DNA from: Scatophagus argus
Lineage: Eukaryota > Chordata > Actinopteri > Scatophagidae
Length of the DNA stretch: 64,000 bases
Reading direction: 5' to 3'
NCBI RefSeq assembly: GCF_020382885.2
Contig: NC_058494.1
Location: forward strand, 27,130,329 to 27,194,328
Both the position numbers and the translations under genes were made by a program. Every line of letters starts with the position of its first letter. The first letter of the stretch is position 1. This document shows, in pieces, positions 9,407-24,651 of the stretch. The notes under the pieces were generated by a model. The model was not told where the DNA came from. It worked only from the letters and a program-made list of their open reading frames with translations, and did not search any database.

Positions 9407-12400
9407 ATGCCCAGCACGCGCTCTCAGGGCCGGGCTCAGCCCACGCTGTCGTTCCCTCGCCGCAAATCCTGCAGAGTTTCCTCGCGTTCCAAGACACCAC
9501 AGCTGGAGAAACCTCCCGCTCCATCACCCACCAAACCTGAGCTGCAGCCCGTCGAGCAGACCCTGACCCGGATCGGGCCGCTCTCTCCGAGACGCCCTGC
9601 TTACCAGCCCTGCTCTCTCTCGCCCAGACATCCTGCTGCACCTCCCTCCTCCCCCGGCGTCCAGCCACGGCTTCCGCTCAGCCCCCGCAAACGCACAGGT
9701 GAGAGACTCCTGCAGGACGGGAACACGTCCCTGAAGTCTTGAAACCTGTTCTCCTGTCATGATGTCTTATGCGAGTTCCTCATCTTCATCATCTTCACTT
9801 GGAAAATTAAACACTTCTGTATTTTATCTGCCAAGGGGACGACAACGGCTGTAACCTCAGCGCCGGCCTGCTGGGTTCGCCGCCGAAGCAGAGCAGACCA
9901 TGTCTGGCCTCCCCACGAACGCTCCGCTTTGACGAGAACTCGCCTGTCCCGGCTCGCCGACAGCTGGTCCCGTCATCGCCGAAGCAGCCCCTCTCTCCCG
10001 CCGCCCAATCGTCCCCAAGGCGACAGGAAACGCCCGCTGGAAGTCCAGCACGCCAAAACCCAGAGAAGAAGCAGCCGGTAGCGGTGCTCTTTGCAGAAAG
10101 TAAGAAGTGCTTCCAACAATTCCTCAGTTAATGTAAAGAAAATAGGAACTAATGTGTCACAGGTATCAAGAGTCAGCACGACTGACATGACTGACTTGTC
10201 AAAAAGCTGATGGATTTGACTCATCGTCACTGTTTGACGTTTCTCCTGCAGAGTCCAGGTTTCAGTGTGTCAAGCAGGCGCTGCACACCGCCGTCCCCGA
10301 GCGGCTGCTGTCCCGGGAGGCCGAGCGGACGTCCATTCGCTCCTTCCTGGAGGAGAAGGTCCTGCAGCGCCTCCCCGGCAGCCTCTACATCTCTGGGGCC
10401 CCGGGGACGGGCAAGACGGCCTGCCTCAACTGTGTGCTGCAGGAGATGAAGGTACGTGAGCAGGTCTGTGACTGTGCTGGGTGTGGTTGGAATCGGCTGC
10501 GTGGATCCTCAGTTGTTGTCTTCTGTCGCGTCAGGCCGAGCTGTCGTCGGTGCAGACGGTGGTGGTGAACTGTATGAGTCTGCGGAGCTCCCACGCCATC
10601 TTCCCTCTGCTGGCCGACAAGCTGAGAGCGCCCGGGGGACAGACCGGACTGCAGAGGTTCCTGGTGGCCCCGGGGCCCGCTGTGTGAGTAACCTGACCTT
10701 GTTGGGTGCGATTAGCCAACTGGTTGTTTAAATGTTGTCAAACTAGTCCTTACTGGTCTGTTAAAGTTTAGATCTTTGTTGTAGAATAAAGGCTTCAGAT
10801 TGGTTCTTACATGCAGTGTTTTTTGGACGACGTTCAACCTTATTGGTTAAATGAGCTCACTTTTGACAGTTGATTGTTCTTATTTTGTCTAATTGTTAAG
10901 TTTAAACTTCCCCTTTGAGCTTCAGGGAAATTTCCAACAGGCTGGCGACAGAAGTTTGTAAAACCGTTAATTATAAACCGAAGCTGTGAAAGGCTTGAGG
11001 AGGACTAAATAAGACACCTTTGATCTGACCACCCGGCGTCCTCATGCATTGAAAACACTTTGGCCAAAGACGCCTTCAGTCGTGGCTGAATTGTGATGAG
11101 TAATCGAGGCTCCGCCAATCTTCCCTCCTCAGGCTTCTCGTCCTCGATGAGATGGACCAGCTGGACAGTAAAGCTCAGGACGTCCTCTACACCATCTTCG
11201 AGTGGCCGTACCTGCCGAAGTCTCGTCTCTGTCTCATCGGTGAGAGCGTCTCTGCTGCTGAACCTCCGAGCTTCTGTTTCGCCTCGTGTTGTGTTGAAGT
11301 CGTTGAAGAAGAACATTAAAACTGAAGTTGTTCCTGTGACAAACCTTCACTCATGTTGTTTTGCAGGTATCGCCAACGCTCTGGATTTGACAGACCGCAT
11401 TCTGCCGCGCCTGCAGGCTCGTCCTCACTGCCGCCCCCTGCTGCTCAACTTCCCTCCCTACAGCCGGCAGGAGCTCGCCGCCATCGTGCAGGACAGACTC
11501 GCTCAGGTGGGTCGACCGACTGACCGACCTGCAAGTTTGTCTTGATTTTAAATTTCCACACCTCATGATGAGACTTTTGTGTTGTCGCGTTCCTCCTGGC
11601 AGGCGTCGGCTGAAGGGATCATGGACGCCTCGGCGGTTCAGTTCTGCGCCCGGAAAGTGTCGGCGGTGTCGGGAGACGCCAGGAAAGCTCTGGACATCTG
11701 CAGGTGTGCATTTCCGCCTGTTCAGGAGGAGAAGCTCAGATCAGTTTTTCTTTGTGTGATGAACTGAAAACCGAACTTGACACCAGCTTGTCTTGATGAA
11801 TTTTTTTCTTCTCGCTGTGGATTCGTGTGATCATCTCTGCTGTGTTAGATCAAGAACTGAAGCCGTTTGACATACAATTGATTTCGTTTTCATGCTCAGG
11901 AGAGCCGTTGAGGTCGTGGAGTCTGACGAGAGGAAGAAAGGATCAGAAGAGAAACCGGAAGCTAAAGGTGAGTGCTGCTGTGACTTCGTCCTCCTGACGC
12001 TTGGTTAACGCGGCGTAAACGAGCCACAAACGCTAACTCAGACGTGTCTTGTTCTCGGGGTTCAGCGTCGCGGGTCGGCCTTCCTCAGGTGGCCCGGGTG
12101 CTGTCGGAGGTCTACGGCGACCGGATGGCGTCTCAGAGCGGCGGCTCCGATGGAGAGAGTTTCCCCCTGCAGCAGAAGCTGCTGGTCTGCTGCCTGCTGC
12201 TGCTCACACGCAGCGGAAAGAGCAAAGAGGTCGTCCTCGGAAAGGTGAGGCGCCGACCGACAGAATCCGGTCCTGATAGAGATGTTATTGATCCCGAGGG
12301 TAATTCAAGACTTGTCCTGGAGAGCCACTTCATTTATTTGTTTGTATTTTTATTCTGTGGGAAGCAAAGTCTTGTCAGAATCATTTTTCTCTTCCATGAC

Positions 12401-13294
12401 TTGCAGTTAAACTAAAGATGAGTTGTGATGCTGCCACCACAATGTGTTGTAAAGCTCACATTACTTAACAAGAAGCAAACCTGTCAGTTAAAACAGAAGC
12501 TGCAGCTTTCTTTTAGGTGTCCAGCAGGTGGCGCCGAAGCCCACGCTGAAAAGAGTTTCTAACGTGTGTGTGTGTGTGTTTCAGCTCCACGAGGTCTACA
12601 GCCGTCTGTGCGCTCAGAGGCAGGTGTGTGCCGTCGCTCAGGGCGAGTGTTTGTCTCTCTGCACGCTGCTGGAGAGTCGAGGGATCTTCGCTCTGAAGAA
12701 GGCGAAGGAGGCTCGGCTCACTAAGGTACAAACGTCAGCGGCGCTCCTGTCGCTCAGCCGCATCACGGTCAGGCCTGTCGGGGCTCAGCACGCCACGTCA
12801 GGGCAGGCAGATGAAGGCTGACTCGTCTCCGGTCAGAATCGGTTTCCTGTCAGATCAGTTGGCCGCTTTGTGCTTTTACGCACTGAACAAACTGCTGCCG
12901 TGAAGCCGGATTAGTTTCAAAACTGGAGAGCAAATCAGAACCCGAACCAACATCCGCGTGACCCTGGCAGGAAGTTTTCTGTCAGTTTGTGTGATTAAGT
13001 CACACGTTTCCTCCAAACGTCTTTGGTTGAGATCGGGTTTGCGGCTCGTTGTGGTTCCGGGTGTGCAGCAGTTAGTCTGAGTTTTGGTAAGCTCAGGTTA
13101 GCGGCCCCGCGGAGCCTCGGTGTTGTTGATGTTTCAGGGTTTTGATTGGCTGTTGCCTGGTCGCTGTGATGTGACGTATGAATGTTTATCCGTCCCTGCA
13201 GGTGTTCCTGAAGATCGAGGAGAAGGACGTGGAAAACGCCCTGAAGGACCGGACTCTGCTGGGCAGCATCCTGGCTGCAGGGCTGCCCTCATGA
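9407..13294 (+). CDS. cdc6: Cdc6, replication-licensing AAA+ ATPase
   Basis: Cdc6 binds ORC at origins in G1 and helps load the MCM helicase. Eleven coding exons give 577 residues (human 560): 9407-9698, 9836-10099, 10252-10451, 10535-10683, 11133-11239, 11367-11506, 11603-11703, 11900-11967, 12066-12244, 12585-12725 and 13202-13294. A non-coding exon precedes them. Residues 1-185 are a disordered basic tail rich in CDK sites such as LSPRR, LSPRH and LSPRKR, matching known control by cyclin-CDK. The AAA+ core has Walker A GAPGTGKT (234-241), Walker B LVLDEMD (Asp307, Glu308), sensor 1 GIANALDLTDR and sensor 2 GDARKALD (Arg411). A C-terminal winged-helix region ends in AGLPS. The start is the first ATG of the first coding exon and is followed by the expected family N-terminus. 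The gene converges on ccsap. Confidence 0.95.
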
Positions 13295-13520
13295 CCGCGT
13301 TTGTTTGTTTTTTGTTTTTTTATCTCACTTTTTTTTAATGGACTTTTTATTCTCATTTTTGCTGAGAATTTGCAGGGTTTTTGTTTTTGTTTTTTTTTGT
13401 GAAAATGTTCAGAAAAAAGATTTTTTTTTTTCCTCCTGGTGCTGAACTGCACACATCAGCGATGAAATGACAGCATTTGTTTCAGTTTGGATTTGAAACG
13501 TTTGTGTTTTTTATGCTGTA

Positions 13521-13526
13521 AATAAA
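13521..13526 (+). terminator. cdc6: cdc6 poly(A) signal
   Basis: AATAAA lies 227 bp after the cdc6 stop codon, in a T-rich 3' UTR. It is about 200 bp from the opposing ccsap poly(A) signal. Confidence 0.75.
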
Positions 13527-13725
13527 CGTGTACAGACATTTTAATCAGCTGTCAGTGAGGTTTTTGGTGCAGAGAAACGACAAACCCAGCAGGTTCGCTT
13601 TGACCTTCAAACCTCAAAAGCTTCTCAGATCTGACAGGTAAACCACCTGAATTCAGTCAGATCGTGTCATTAAATTATGAGATTTAATTCCACAGACGAG
13701 ACACAAACAAACTATTCAAATATGA

Positions 13726-13731
13726 TTTATT
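13726..13731 (-). terminator. ccsap: ccsap poly(A) signal
   Basis: On the minus strand this reads AATAAA. It is the last good signal before the cdc6 3' end, so the ccsap transcript probably stops near 13710. Confidence 0.55.
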
Positions 13732-16083
13732 CACAGCAAAGTGGGTGAAAGTAGAAGTTAAAATAGAAATACAGTGAGCCAAAACGTAAACCAGGCTGCA
13801 GATGAAGTCAGATTAAATATTCAAACGTACGGAAGGTTTCGTATCCTGCGAACGACCACACCGAGACAGCAGACGCTCGAAGACGATGCCACCGCAACAC
13901 ACACACGCCTCACCTGTGTGGCGTCCGCTTCCTACCTGAGACACGTTTTCAGGAAGTCGCTCATGACACAAGCAGAGAGCCAGACGATCTTTCTGCAGTC
14001 CGACTGTCAGTCTGTGACTGAGTTACTGCTGCTCACCTCAGAAGCTTCTGGTCCACAGCTGCGTCCAGAACCCAAAGAGAACTTTGAAACCCAGCAGACT
14101 GAAGAAGCCCTGAACATCTGAAGGTTTGACTCCCTGATTCTTGTTCAAGGTTAAATTTTCATTTATTTAAATTCAGAACTGTCCTCCAAAATGTCAAATT
14201 TCCAGTAATGAATCTTGATTTCTGTTCTTAAAAAGTAAGAAACTCCTAACGGAAGCTGGACTGGACCGAAGGAAAAGCGTGACGACGTTCAGCTGCTGTT
14301 AAAGTCAATAAAAACATTCTGAGTGTTTGTATGCGTTCAGTGCACACGTCCAGGACACGAGTGGACTTTAGCCCTCAGTTTGGGTCACGACGATCGACGA
14401 CATCACGAGTTTACGATCTTATTTACATCAAACCATCAGAAAAAACTGGTGAAACCAAACACTTCAGATCAGACAGAAACACCAAACTGAAAATAAAGTT
14501 TGATTCCAGGCGATCAGGAGGACTTTGTGGTTCTTTGTGGTCATTTTTATACAAACATTTGGATATTTTTTTAATTTTAACTGCAAACCAAACTGTTAAA
14601 CTTGTAATCCAAAGCTTTACTAAACCACCTGACCTTCGTGATCCACATCACGACAGCATTCAGATCCTCCAGGCCCACTGAACACATCAGGTTTCTGGTT
14701 TTATGCTCCTGCTGAGTCCAGTTTTATTGCAGATGAAGCCGCTCGCCTCCACTGAGGAAAACTGTGAGGTTTTTGTATTCTGGTAAAACAAATGAAATCC
14801 AGCTGTCTGAGTACTTCATACTGCAGTTCTCTGAATACTGAGCTGCACTGAGTTCGTGTTAACAGGAAAGCACCACTTTAACATCAGTGTAAACCACAAG
14901 CTGCATGTCAACGTGCCAAAATAAACTCTGATTACTATAAAGCTACCACGTTTTCACTCAGAAAATACCTCCAATACTGCGTTTATCTGATAAATCTCAA
15001 GTTTCTCTGCAGTTTATTCTAATCTAAAGTCGAGTCTGTAGATCCAAAATACTCCGATATCAAAAATAGTCCAGTTTGGTCCTTTCTGTTGCCTCTGAGT
15101 CGAACACTTTGAGGTAAACTCACAGCTGCCTCTGACAAACACAACCGACAGGAGACTTAAGGGATAAAATAAAGCGGCAGTGTGTGTTTCCACGCACAGG
15201 AAATGAAATACATTCAAACGAGCTGTGATCTGGACGTGATTTCTTTAGAAAAGCTCAGAGAGTCTGAACTCCCTCTGACGTTTGTTCTTCATCAAACAGA
15301 AAAACCCTCCGCGAGCCGTCACGCGTGGCGCCTGCGGAGTCGCTGCCGCCGAGTGAAAACACATCGCGGAAGTAACTTTGAGTGGACGACGCCATCGAGA
15401 CCCAACTGACATGAAGAGGAAACACAGTCAGGTGTTGTAGTCCCGCTGGCTGAGCTGTGGACACCGTCAGCAGGATCCAATCAGCAGAAACTAAATGAAA
15501 CTTTGAATGCAACACAGGCTGCGGACGTTTTCGTCCTGACGGCAGCGACTCACTCTGAACAGACGCTAAAGCAACAGGAAAGAGCTGCCAGTCGTCCCGT
15601 CATCACGTGACGCGTCCCATAAAGTGAAGAAGTGGGCTGCTTGGACCACCAGTCGCGTTTAAGTCTCAGTCCGGGATTTGCTCTCTGTTTTGGTCTCCAC
15701 CGACTCCTGAGGCCAACATCTGGCTCTTTGTTGTCTGCTGTCTGAACATCTTCACACAAAAACACTAACATAACTCAAGGAGAAAACTACGAGTCCCAGA
15801 GAGCTCCGGTGGGAGAAACGGCCAATCAGAGGTCGAGATTTATTTGACTGAAACTTATTCTCAGAAGAAACCAAATTCTTTATCAGCAGCTCTGCCCACT
15901 TCCTGACTTTATGTGACGCTGCCATCCTGCCGTCCAATGAGGGCTCGGGACGGCGAGTGCGGTTCTGGTTTGATGGACCGTGACGAGACGACGTGCATCT
16001 CATTTTGCTGTTTGAGCTGAACAAACTAACGACCTCCTGTTCCGCCGTGTGACATCGTGGTTTTAGGGGCGTGGCTCCCGTCT
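13732..16083 (-). other. ccsap: Long 3' UTR of ccsap (inferred)
   Basis: About 2.3 kb between the ccsap stop codon and the candidate poly(A) signal has no coding exon on either strand that I can support. The several short open frames lack family resemblance. I read it as one long 3' UTR, though shorter forms using nearer signals are possible. Confidence 0.5.
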
Positions 16084-18233
16084 CTACCTCAGCCGGGCGG
16101 AGAAGCAGCGCATGTACTCCGTCATCCAGCGGTCGTCCACCACCATCAGCTGAGACCGCCTCAGCTTCTCCAGGTCGGCCGAGCGCGCCCGCCGACGATC
16201 CAGGTTGGAGCTGCGTTTGTCGGACTGCCGGCGGGTCTGAACGCAGGCGTCCGACGTGCTGGTCTGAGGGGAGAAACCAGAGAGGTGGAGAGAGGCGGTG
16301 TTTTATTATTAATGCTGGGAGAGTGTTTGGTGACTCGGCTTCACGTCTCTGGTGTCCTGTGATCGAGACACTCGTTTGGCTTCTTCTTTTGAGCTCCAAA
16401 CTCTGAAGTTGTTCCTTTTTAACTGAACGTACAACAACATCACAGGCCCTGCAGGTGGCGTCAGCAGCTACACACAGTGTGCACCTTTCGTTTTGTTTTA
16501 TTTACGCTCTTGTGTATTGAGGTTTAGCTGTGGAGCATTTGTTTCTAACTAATACAGAAATGCACTTTTTGTCTCAGTGTGGTTTTGAATGAATTGTCCT
16601 CACCTCATTCGGCGTCCTCCGGACCTCCGCCTGCCTCTCGGTCCAGTCCAGTCGGCTGGATGACCGTCGGGTCTCCTTGGTGCTGATTGCCGGTTGGCTC
16701 TTTGCTCTCGGCGGTTTGCGGGCGACGAGCGGTTTGTCGTCGTGGGAACTGTCCCGGTGTCCCGGTTCAGACCGAGGGATGCGGCGGCGGTGACGTCGCC
16801 TCTGTGCCGGGCGCACCGACTCCCCGTCAGAAGACGGAGTGTCAGCAGGACCGTTTTCCGTCTCCGTGTCGTCTGAGGGTCCGCTGCTGTTTGGAGCCGC
16901 CATCACCGAACCACCGCCGGCCTCACTCACTTCGTTTTCTACAGCTGAGACACAGAAGATTTTATTGCAGAAAGTTAACGTCATCCAAAACAAAACGCAC
17001 ATAAAGAAGCAGCAAAATCCAACTGAAAGAAAGAAACGACTGAAACAACTGACAGTCGATTGTCTGGGCAACATGCTTCATGCGTCCTGAGCTCAGACTG
17101 TCTTTAGTCCAGGAATGGATGGCGTTTGTGTCGTTCTGGCTTTTAATAACAGAAAGCTGCTTTTCACTTTGTGGTTTTGTTGTGCGGCTTGTGGACCTTC
17201 TAAACTGTGTGGTGGTGGACTTCAGAGCTGCTCAGTCTGAGCAGGAGGAAACAGTCCAACCACTGAACCTTCAGTCCACGCATATATTTAGCATCAGCGC
17301 CTCCTCTGGCCCTCATACTGTCAGAGTGACGAGCACACAGGAGCACAAAGGAGCTCCTCTGGGGGTCCGTCAGATGGTCCCAGAATACTCCTGGACCCCA
17401 GACAGCAAACAGAAGAACCAGGAGCATCTTAAAGGGACAGTTCACCTCGAAATGAATACTGCACATTTTGTTGGTGAGTTGCAGAGTTTAGGAGGCGTCC
17501 TTGTGTCTCTTCCTCGCCTCAGTGGGAGGGATCGAGATGCAAAGAGAGGAGGAAAGGAGGAAAGGAATCGAGGACGTACAAGCTGAGAGGTGAGCAGAGG
17601 CTCACATTAACGTGCTGATGTTCATCAGGCTGTTCTCATGCTAACACCGACTGGTTACAAAGCAAGAAGTACTGGACAAACATCAAAACATCGAGTTCAG
17701 GTTTGTCCGTGAGCTGCACCGGTTAGTCAGTCAGATCTGTTGATGGACACAGCAATGACAATCGGTTCAGTATAAAGAGAAATTAATCATTTATTTCAAC
17801 CTGTCGACTGACCAACTGATCAATCTGCTAATCATTTCACCTGTAAAAGTCAGTAAAATGATTAGAAAACAGCTTCCTCACCTGCAGGCGGTGCAGCGTC
17901 TCCAGCTGCCACCTCACCAGCTCCCACATCAGCCTCTCCATCTTCAGGAGGTGGTTTCGGTCCGGGACTGGACAACCTCTGCTTCCCCTCCGAGGACGCA
18001 GGCGGTGGGAGGGACAAGGGGGCGATTTTGTTCCGGCTCAGCCTCGGTGTGGACCAGCCGCTGGATTCGGAGCCGCTGTCCCAGCCCTCCCAGAACCAGG
18101 GCTTGTGGGAATGCTCCATCACCCGCCGGGTCAGACGATACTTCAGGGAGTCCTCGTAGCATTTGGAAAACGTCTCCCATTTGGGGTCCCTGAACTTCTT
18201 CATGTACTCCGTCCGGATTTTCTTGGTCACCAT
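16084..18233 (-). CDS. ccsap: Centriole, cilia and spindle-associated protein
   Basis: CCSAP binds microtubules of centrioles, cilia and spindles. Three coding exons on the minus strand, 17882-18233, 16604-16944 and 16084-16263, give 290 residues (human about 270). The N-terminus has the family pattern [15 protein letters not shown] followed by [22 protein letters not shown]. The C-terminus [14 protein letters not shown] is nearly identical to the human end. The middle is low-complexity, Ser/Pro-rich, with basic runs such as RRRHRRR that may contact microtubules. The start codon sits 27 bp inside an exon whose acceptor is at 18260. A non-coding first exon near 19382-19540 is likely. Fish often have two copies, and I cannot say which one this is. 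The locus also neighbours acta1 in human. Confidence 0.92.
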
Positions 18234-19381
18234 GGCTCTCGTTATCGCTCGCCTCTGTTGCTGTAGACACTGGAGGAAAAGCAGAGGAGGAATTCAAAGT
18301 ATTGCAATAAAAACAGGATCGTCTCATAAGACATGATGTGAGACAAGAATTTCCAGGTAGTTAGTACCCACAGTATGTCATCAGTAAAGTACGGAGGACC
18401 AAAACTGCTAAAATCAAAAGCAAAGCGACTCAATCAGTAATCAGTGTGCCATAAAGACCAATAAAGTTGTCTGAATCTGAATAAAACGTGACATAAATGG
18501 ATATTTCTGTTTTAATTAGCTTTTTTATTCATTTACTTTGGGCTCATTTCCACTTTTATCTACATTTTGATTCAACTTTATCTACAAATTTATTCACTTT
18601 AGTTTAATTTATTTATTTCTGTATGATTTATTTATTTTTGTTATTTAGGTATTTTCTTTTGTACTTCTCCGTGGATATTCGCTTCATATTTCAAATGAGT
18701 GGGTCTGTCACGCAGCCCTTGGTGACGTGCCTCTGCCAGGTGTGGTCTACCTGTAAGCCCCGCCCACAGCAGCTTACAGAGCGAGCAGAGGAGGATTGAG
18801 GCTTATTATAGTCTTACTACTGACTGTACTACTGCTGCTGTTAGTCACACGACCAGCACCAGGACAGATCTGTTTCTATGAGGACTCTTCCCGCCTACTC
18901 ACATTGGTTTTTTAGATGAATTCCTGCGTTATCTTCAGCGAAAATCAACTACATTAAATATTCATCCCTCTGAGCTGGCCTACATCCCATCCCAGGACGG
19001 AACCGGGAAAATATTTGTCATCAGTTTATCGTTAAGCAGCTAATTATTGCTAATTTATCGGTGTATTTTCCCCTGTAACTGAAACACACATATGGTTCTC
19101 TTATGCCGAAGGCTTTAATTTCCTCAGTCACACCCTGAAAACATCGTCTTTTCGGCATTTTAACCTGTGAAAACACCGCAGGGTAAAATAACACAGCTGT
19201 TTATTTCTGTTAAACGTGAATAAATGCCGCTCAGGGTGTAAATGTGAGTTTTAAACCGTGTGAAAACAGGCTACAGCCATATTCACAGCCGCTACCCCCA
19301 CCTGCCTGCTCCGCTAATCCCCGTTTGTAAACACCGCCAGGTTAGAAAAAATAAATTAACGTTTGTATATTTCTCACTCAC

Positions 19382-19540
19382 CCAGACCTCATCCCAGAGG
19401 GGTCCGGTCTTTATTTTAAACACAGTATGATCCTTTCGCCCGGCGGTCAGACGACCAGCATCGCTGGGTTCCTCTCTGACTGACAGCGAACACCGACAGC
19501 CGAGCAACAAGCTAGCTAAGATACAACATTCCGCTTCCGG
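19382..19540 (-). promoter_or_regulatory. ccsap: ccsap non-coding first exon and promoter region
   Basis: Read on the minus strand, a strong donor (GTGAGT) begins at 19381. It pairs well with the acceptor before 18260. The stretch above it has CG-containing sequence and no TATA box, as expected for a broadly expressed gene. The 5' end is a guess. Confidence 0.45.
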
Positions 19541-20075
19541 GTGTGACAAAATAAAAGCACGAGAAAACAAACAACACTTCGTAATGGGACAGAAAACGAG
19601 GGATTCATCAACTATCTTAAGACAGGTACAACAACGTTACGCCATCTAAATTTTCGTGTACACGAGAGGTCAATTTCACATGTTTGACTATGGCTGAGAT
19701 CGGACTGCTAGTTAGACTCCAGACAGATGTATAGATTCATCAGCTGCCCAATGAATCTTTCCGGTACAGGTCTGCTTAATTCTCGTCCACCCGATGGGAC
19801 TGAACAGCAACGTAGTAATGAAGATTGAAACATGATTTGCCGTTCATATGCAGAGAACAGACTGCGCATGCGTGTCTCAGATGGGCAGCGAGGACAACAG
19901 GTGAAAACAGACGTCTTTCCCCTTCTCGAATTCTGCTTAATTATGATTACTTTTTATGCACAAACAAGCCTAGATAAATTCCATGAAAACCTTTGTAGCA
20001 ATTAGCTAAATAGTTTTCAACCATGTTGTTGTCACTAGGACTTCTTTTCTTGGATTTCCCTCGGGATCAATAAAG

Positions 20076-20122
<47 letters not shown>

Positions 20123-20764
20123 TCTGTTTTGGCATAAGTAAATGTTCACTGTTGACAAGCGGAAGTTCGTGTTAGACATTTAAGAGCGACCTTAAGCTGG
20201 GATTGTTTTGTTGAATGTCACTGTAGCGGGTTGTTGTTTTTTGTTGTTAGCTTGTTTTTTGCTGGTAAAGTAAAAATAATACACTTTATTCTGAGGTCTG
20301 GCTTTGACAAAGTCACCTTTCTGAATAAATCTCTACCTTCTTGGCTCAGTTTTCCCCTAACAGTCATGAGAACATTCATTTTCAAGCGGATGATGATACA
20401 CTTTGGCAGTGAGCGGGACACCAGCAGCAGGTGGAGGATATTAACTTGTTAAATCATGACAGTGTTTGGTTTGGCACAAGGGTGCTGCTGGTTTTCCTTC
20501 AGCCCTTAAAACCTGAGCTCGTTGTTTGTCTTGGAGCTTAGAGAGATTCGTGAGTTTGTTATGAATTTGATGTCACTCATGTATTTGGATTCAGACCAGT
20601 AGAGTGGGATTTTTAATGGCTGATGGCTTCCAGACTTTATTTGTGGTGACTTTCCTGGTGCTTTGAGTCATGCAAGATTTCCTTTCCTGTTCCATTAGAT
20701 TTATTAAACTGGTCCACATCAGGACGGTAGTTTTCATTTCAACATTTTCACTCTTTCAGTTTTT
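19541..20764. other. Intergenic between ccsap promoter and acta1 3' end
   Basis: No coding exon is supported here. The stretch holds the TATC microsatellite with a LINE-type tail at 20050-20120 and otherwise unremarkable AT-rich sequence. Confidence 0.5.
20050..20120 (+). repeat. LINE-tail remnant with (TATC)n microsatellite
   Basis: The sequence CCCTCGGGATCAATAAAGTA is followed directly by about eleven copies of TATC. This is the usual 3' end of a fish LINE, with the target-primed tail expanded into a microsatellite. Related tails occur at 12284-12305, 38675-38770 and 54380-54430. Confidence 0.8.
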
Positions 20765-20885
20765 AGTTTGGCTTGTGTCCCATCTGCTAACATGGAGGGG
20801 GAGGAGTTTATGAGCTGTACTGCAGCCAGCCACCAGGGGGCGTCCAGATGTTTGGACTGCAGTTTTAAGGAGTTCTCATGTCACC
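20765..20885 (+). repeat. Dispersed repeat, copy 1
   Basis: A block containing GGGGAGGAGTTTATGAGCTG and CAGCCAGCCACCAGGGGGCG matches, in reverse complement, the block at 29190-29330 with only a few differences over about 90 bp. No coding capacity is seen. It is probably a short non-autonomous element. Confidence 0.75.
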
Positions 20886-21005
20886 CGTTTTATATACAGT
20901 CAGGGCTTCATGTAAATACATTTGGATGTTTTTTAGGTTTTTAAAACCTTAAAGTGTTTAGAATTAGAAATAACAGACATCAGTCATACGTGAAAATAAA
21001 TCAGT

Positions 21006-21011
21006 TTTATT
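21006..21011 (-). terminator. acta1: acta1 poly(A) signal
   Basis: AATAAA on the minus strand, 286 bp beyond the actin stop codon. The resulting 3' UTR is of ordinary length for a muscle actin. Confidence 0.65.
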
Positions 21012-21296
21012 TGTCTCGTTTCTTTTTTTGGTATTTTCTGGGGGAGTTTTTTCTCCTTTTTCTGAGTTGGTCCGAGTTGGAGTGTGTCGTACCTCGAAAG
21101 CCAACACTCGCTTTGCTTTCACATACACACCGGACATCATTCACAGTCAAAACATCACATACACGACAGAAGGAATAAATAACATATGTACAGGTTGGAC
21201 GCCACACGATGAACATCAGGCGTCTCATTAAAGACAGCATGTTGTTTCAGAGTCCTGGGACAGCAGCGTTTTGATCCGAGGCGGTTCTGGAGGCGT

Positions 21297-23640
<2,344 letters not shown>

Positions 23641-24568
23641 TCACATCTAATTTATAAAAAATACTTGTACGGTACTTTATTCTTCAGCTGCCATCAGAAA
23701 TGCCATTACTATGACTCATTTTTCTGTGCAGCACTCGTTCTGTTTAAACTGCATGAATGATCACTAATAATGACTGTAACTCAGCCTTCCTAAATACACT
23801 TTGTGAGCCCTGTGGAGTCTTGATCCTGTATCATTAAACCAAAGCGTCGTTAATCAGCTGAATGCAGTTTACTCCTCCTGTAATGACACGTAGTCATTAA
23901 GAAGCAAACAGAAACACTATTAACCCTCATTCAGTGTAATGATGCCTTTAAGTGCTCCTCAGAAACTCCTACATCTCAACTTTCAAGTTGTGTTAAGCTA
24001 ACATAAAAAGTACTGAGAACACAAAAAACAAACTCACTCTCGGACACATATTTTGTGAGAAAAGATTTTGTAGGGTGGGTCATGCGTTCAAAATGCTGCA
24101 ACTGGCCAGTTAAATGCCAACTTAGGCTATTTACAATACCGATGTATTGTGTAAAACAGTGCACAATGACAAAAATAATCACACTTTTGGTACATTAAGT
24201 GATAGAGCTTAGACAGACCCTGTTATTCAAACGTTACTTTTTCATTTTACAGCGAATCAAATTCCAATTTTCGCGATTATTGTGTCATTTTCTCGTAAAA
24301 ATCTAAAAAACAAACAAACCAAACAAAACAAAACAGAATTTCCGACAGCGCCTGAACGCAGCAACACTGGCTCCCTGACAGGAAGCCGTTTTCCCTGTCA
24401 AAACAAAAGCTGTTTTTTCTAACCGCTGAAGGTGAACAGAAGCAGACTACGGTTCGCTGCCAGCTCCCATCACTTAACCACTCAGTCCGGATTATTCTCC
24501 ATCTGTCTCAGCTAACAAGCTAACCAGCTAATCCCAACTCTCTCCTTCCCTCCATCCAAGCCGCTTAC

Positions 24569-24625
24569 CTTCTGCTTGTCTCCGGCTGTCTGTGGGCTAA
24601 CCGCTGCTGGTTCCAGCTGAAGGGG
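24569..24625 (-). other. acta1: acta1 non-coding first exon
   Basis: The donor GTAAGC begins at 24568 on the minus strand. The matching acceptor is just above 23561, eleven bases before the start codon. Transcription should begin about 25-30 bp past the TATA box, near 24625. The 1-kb intron between is typical of muscle actin genes. Confidence 0.7.
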
Positions 24626-24651
24626 GTGACGGCCAGCGACCACCGGGGTCC

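Noticed and set aside
17080-17586. A 168-codon open frame on the plus strand inside a ccsap intron
   Set aside because: It is antisense to the intron, shows no conserved domain and includes the start of a TTTAAAGG-type repeat. I treat it as chance.
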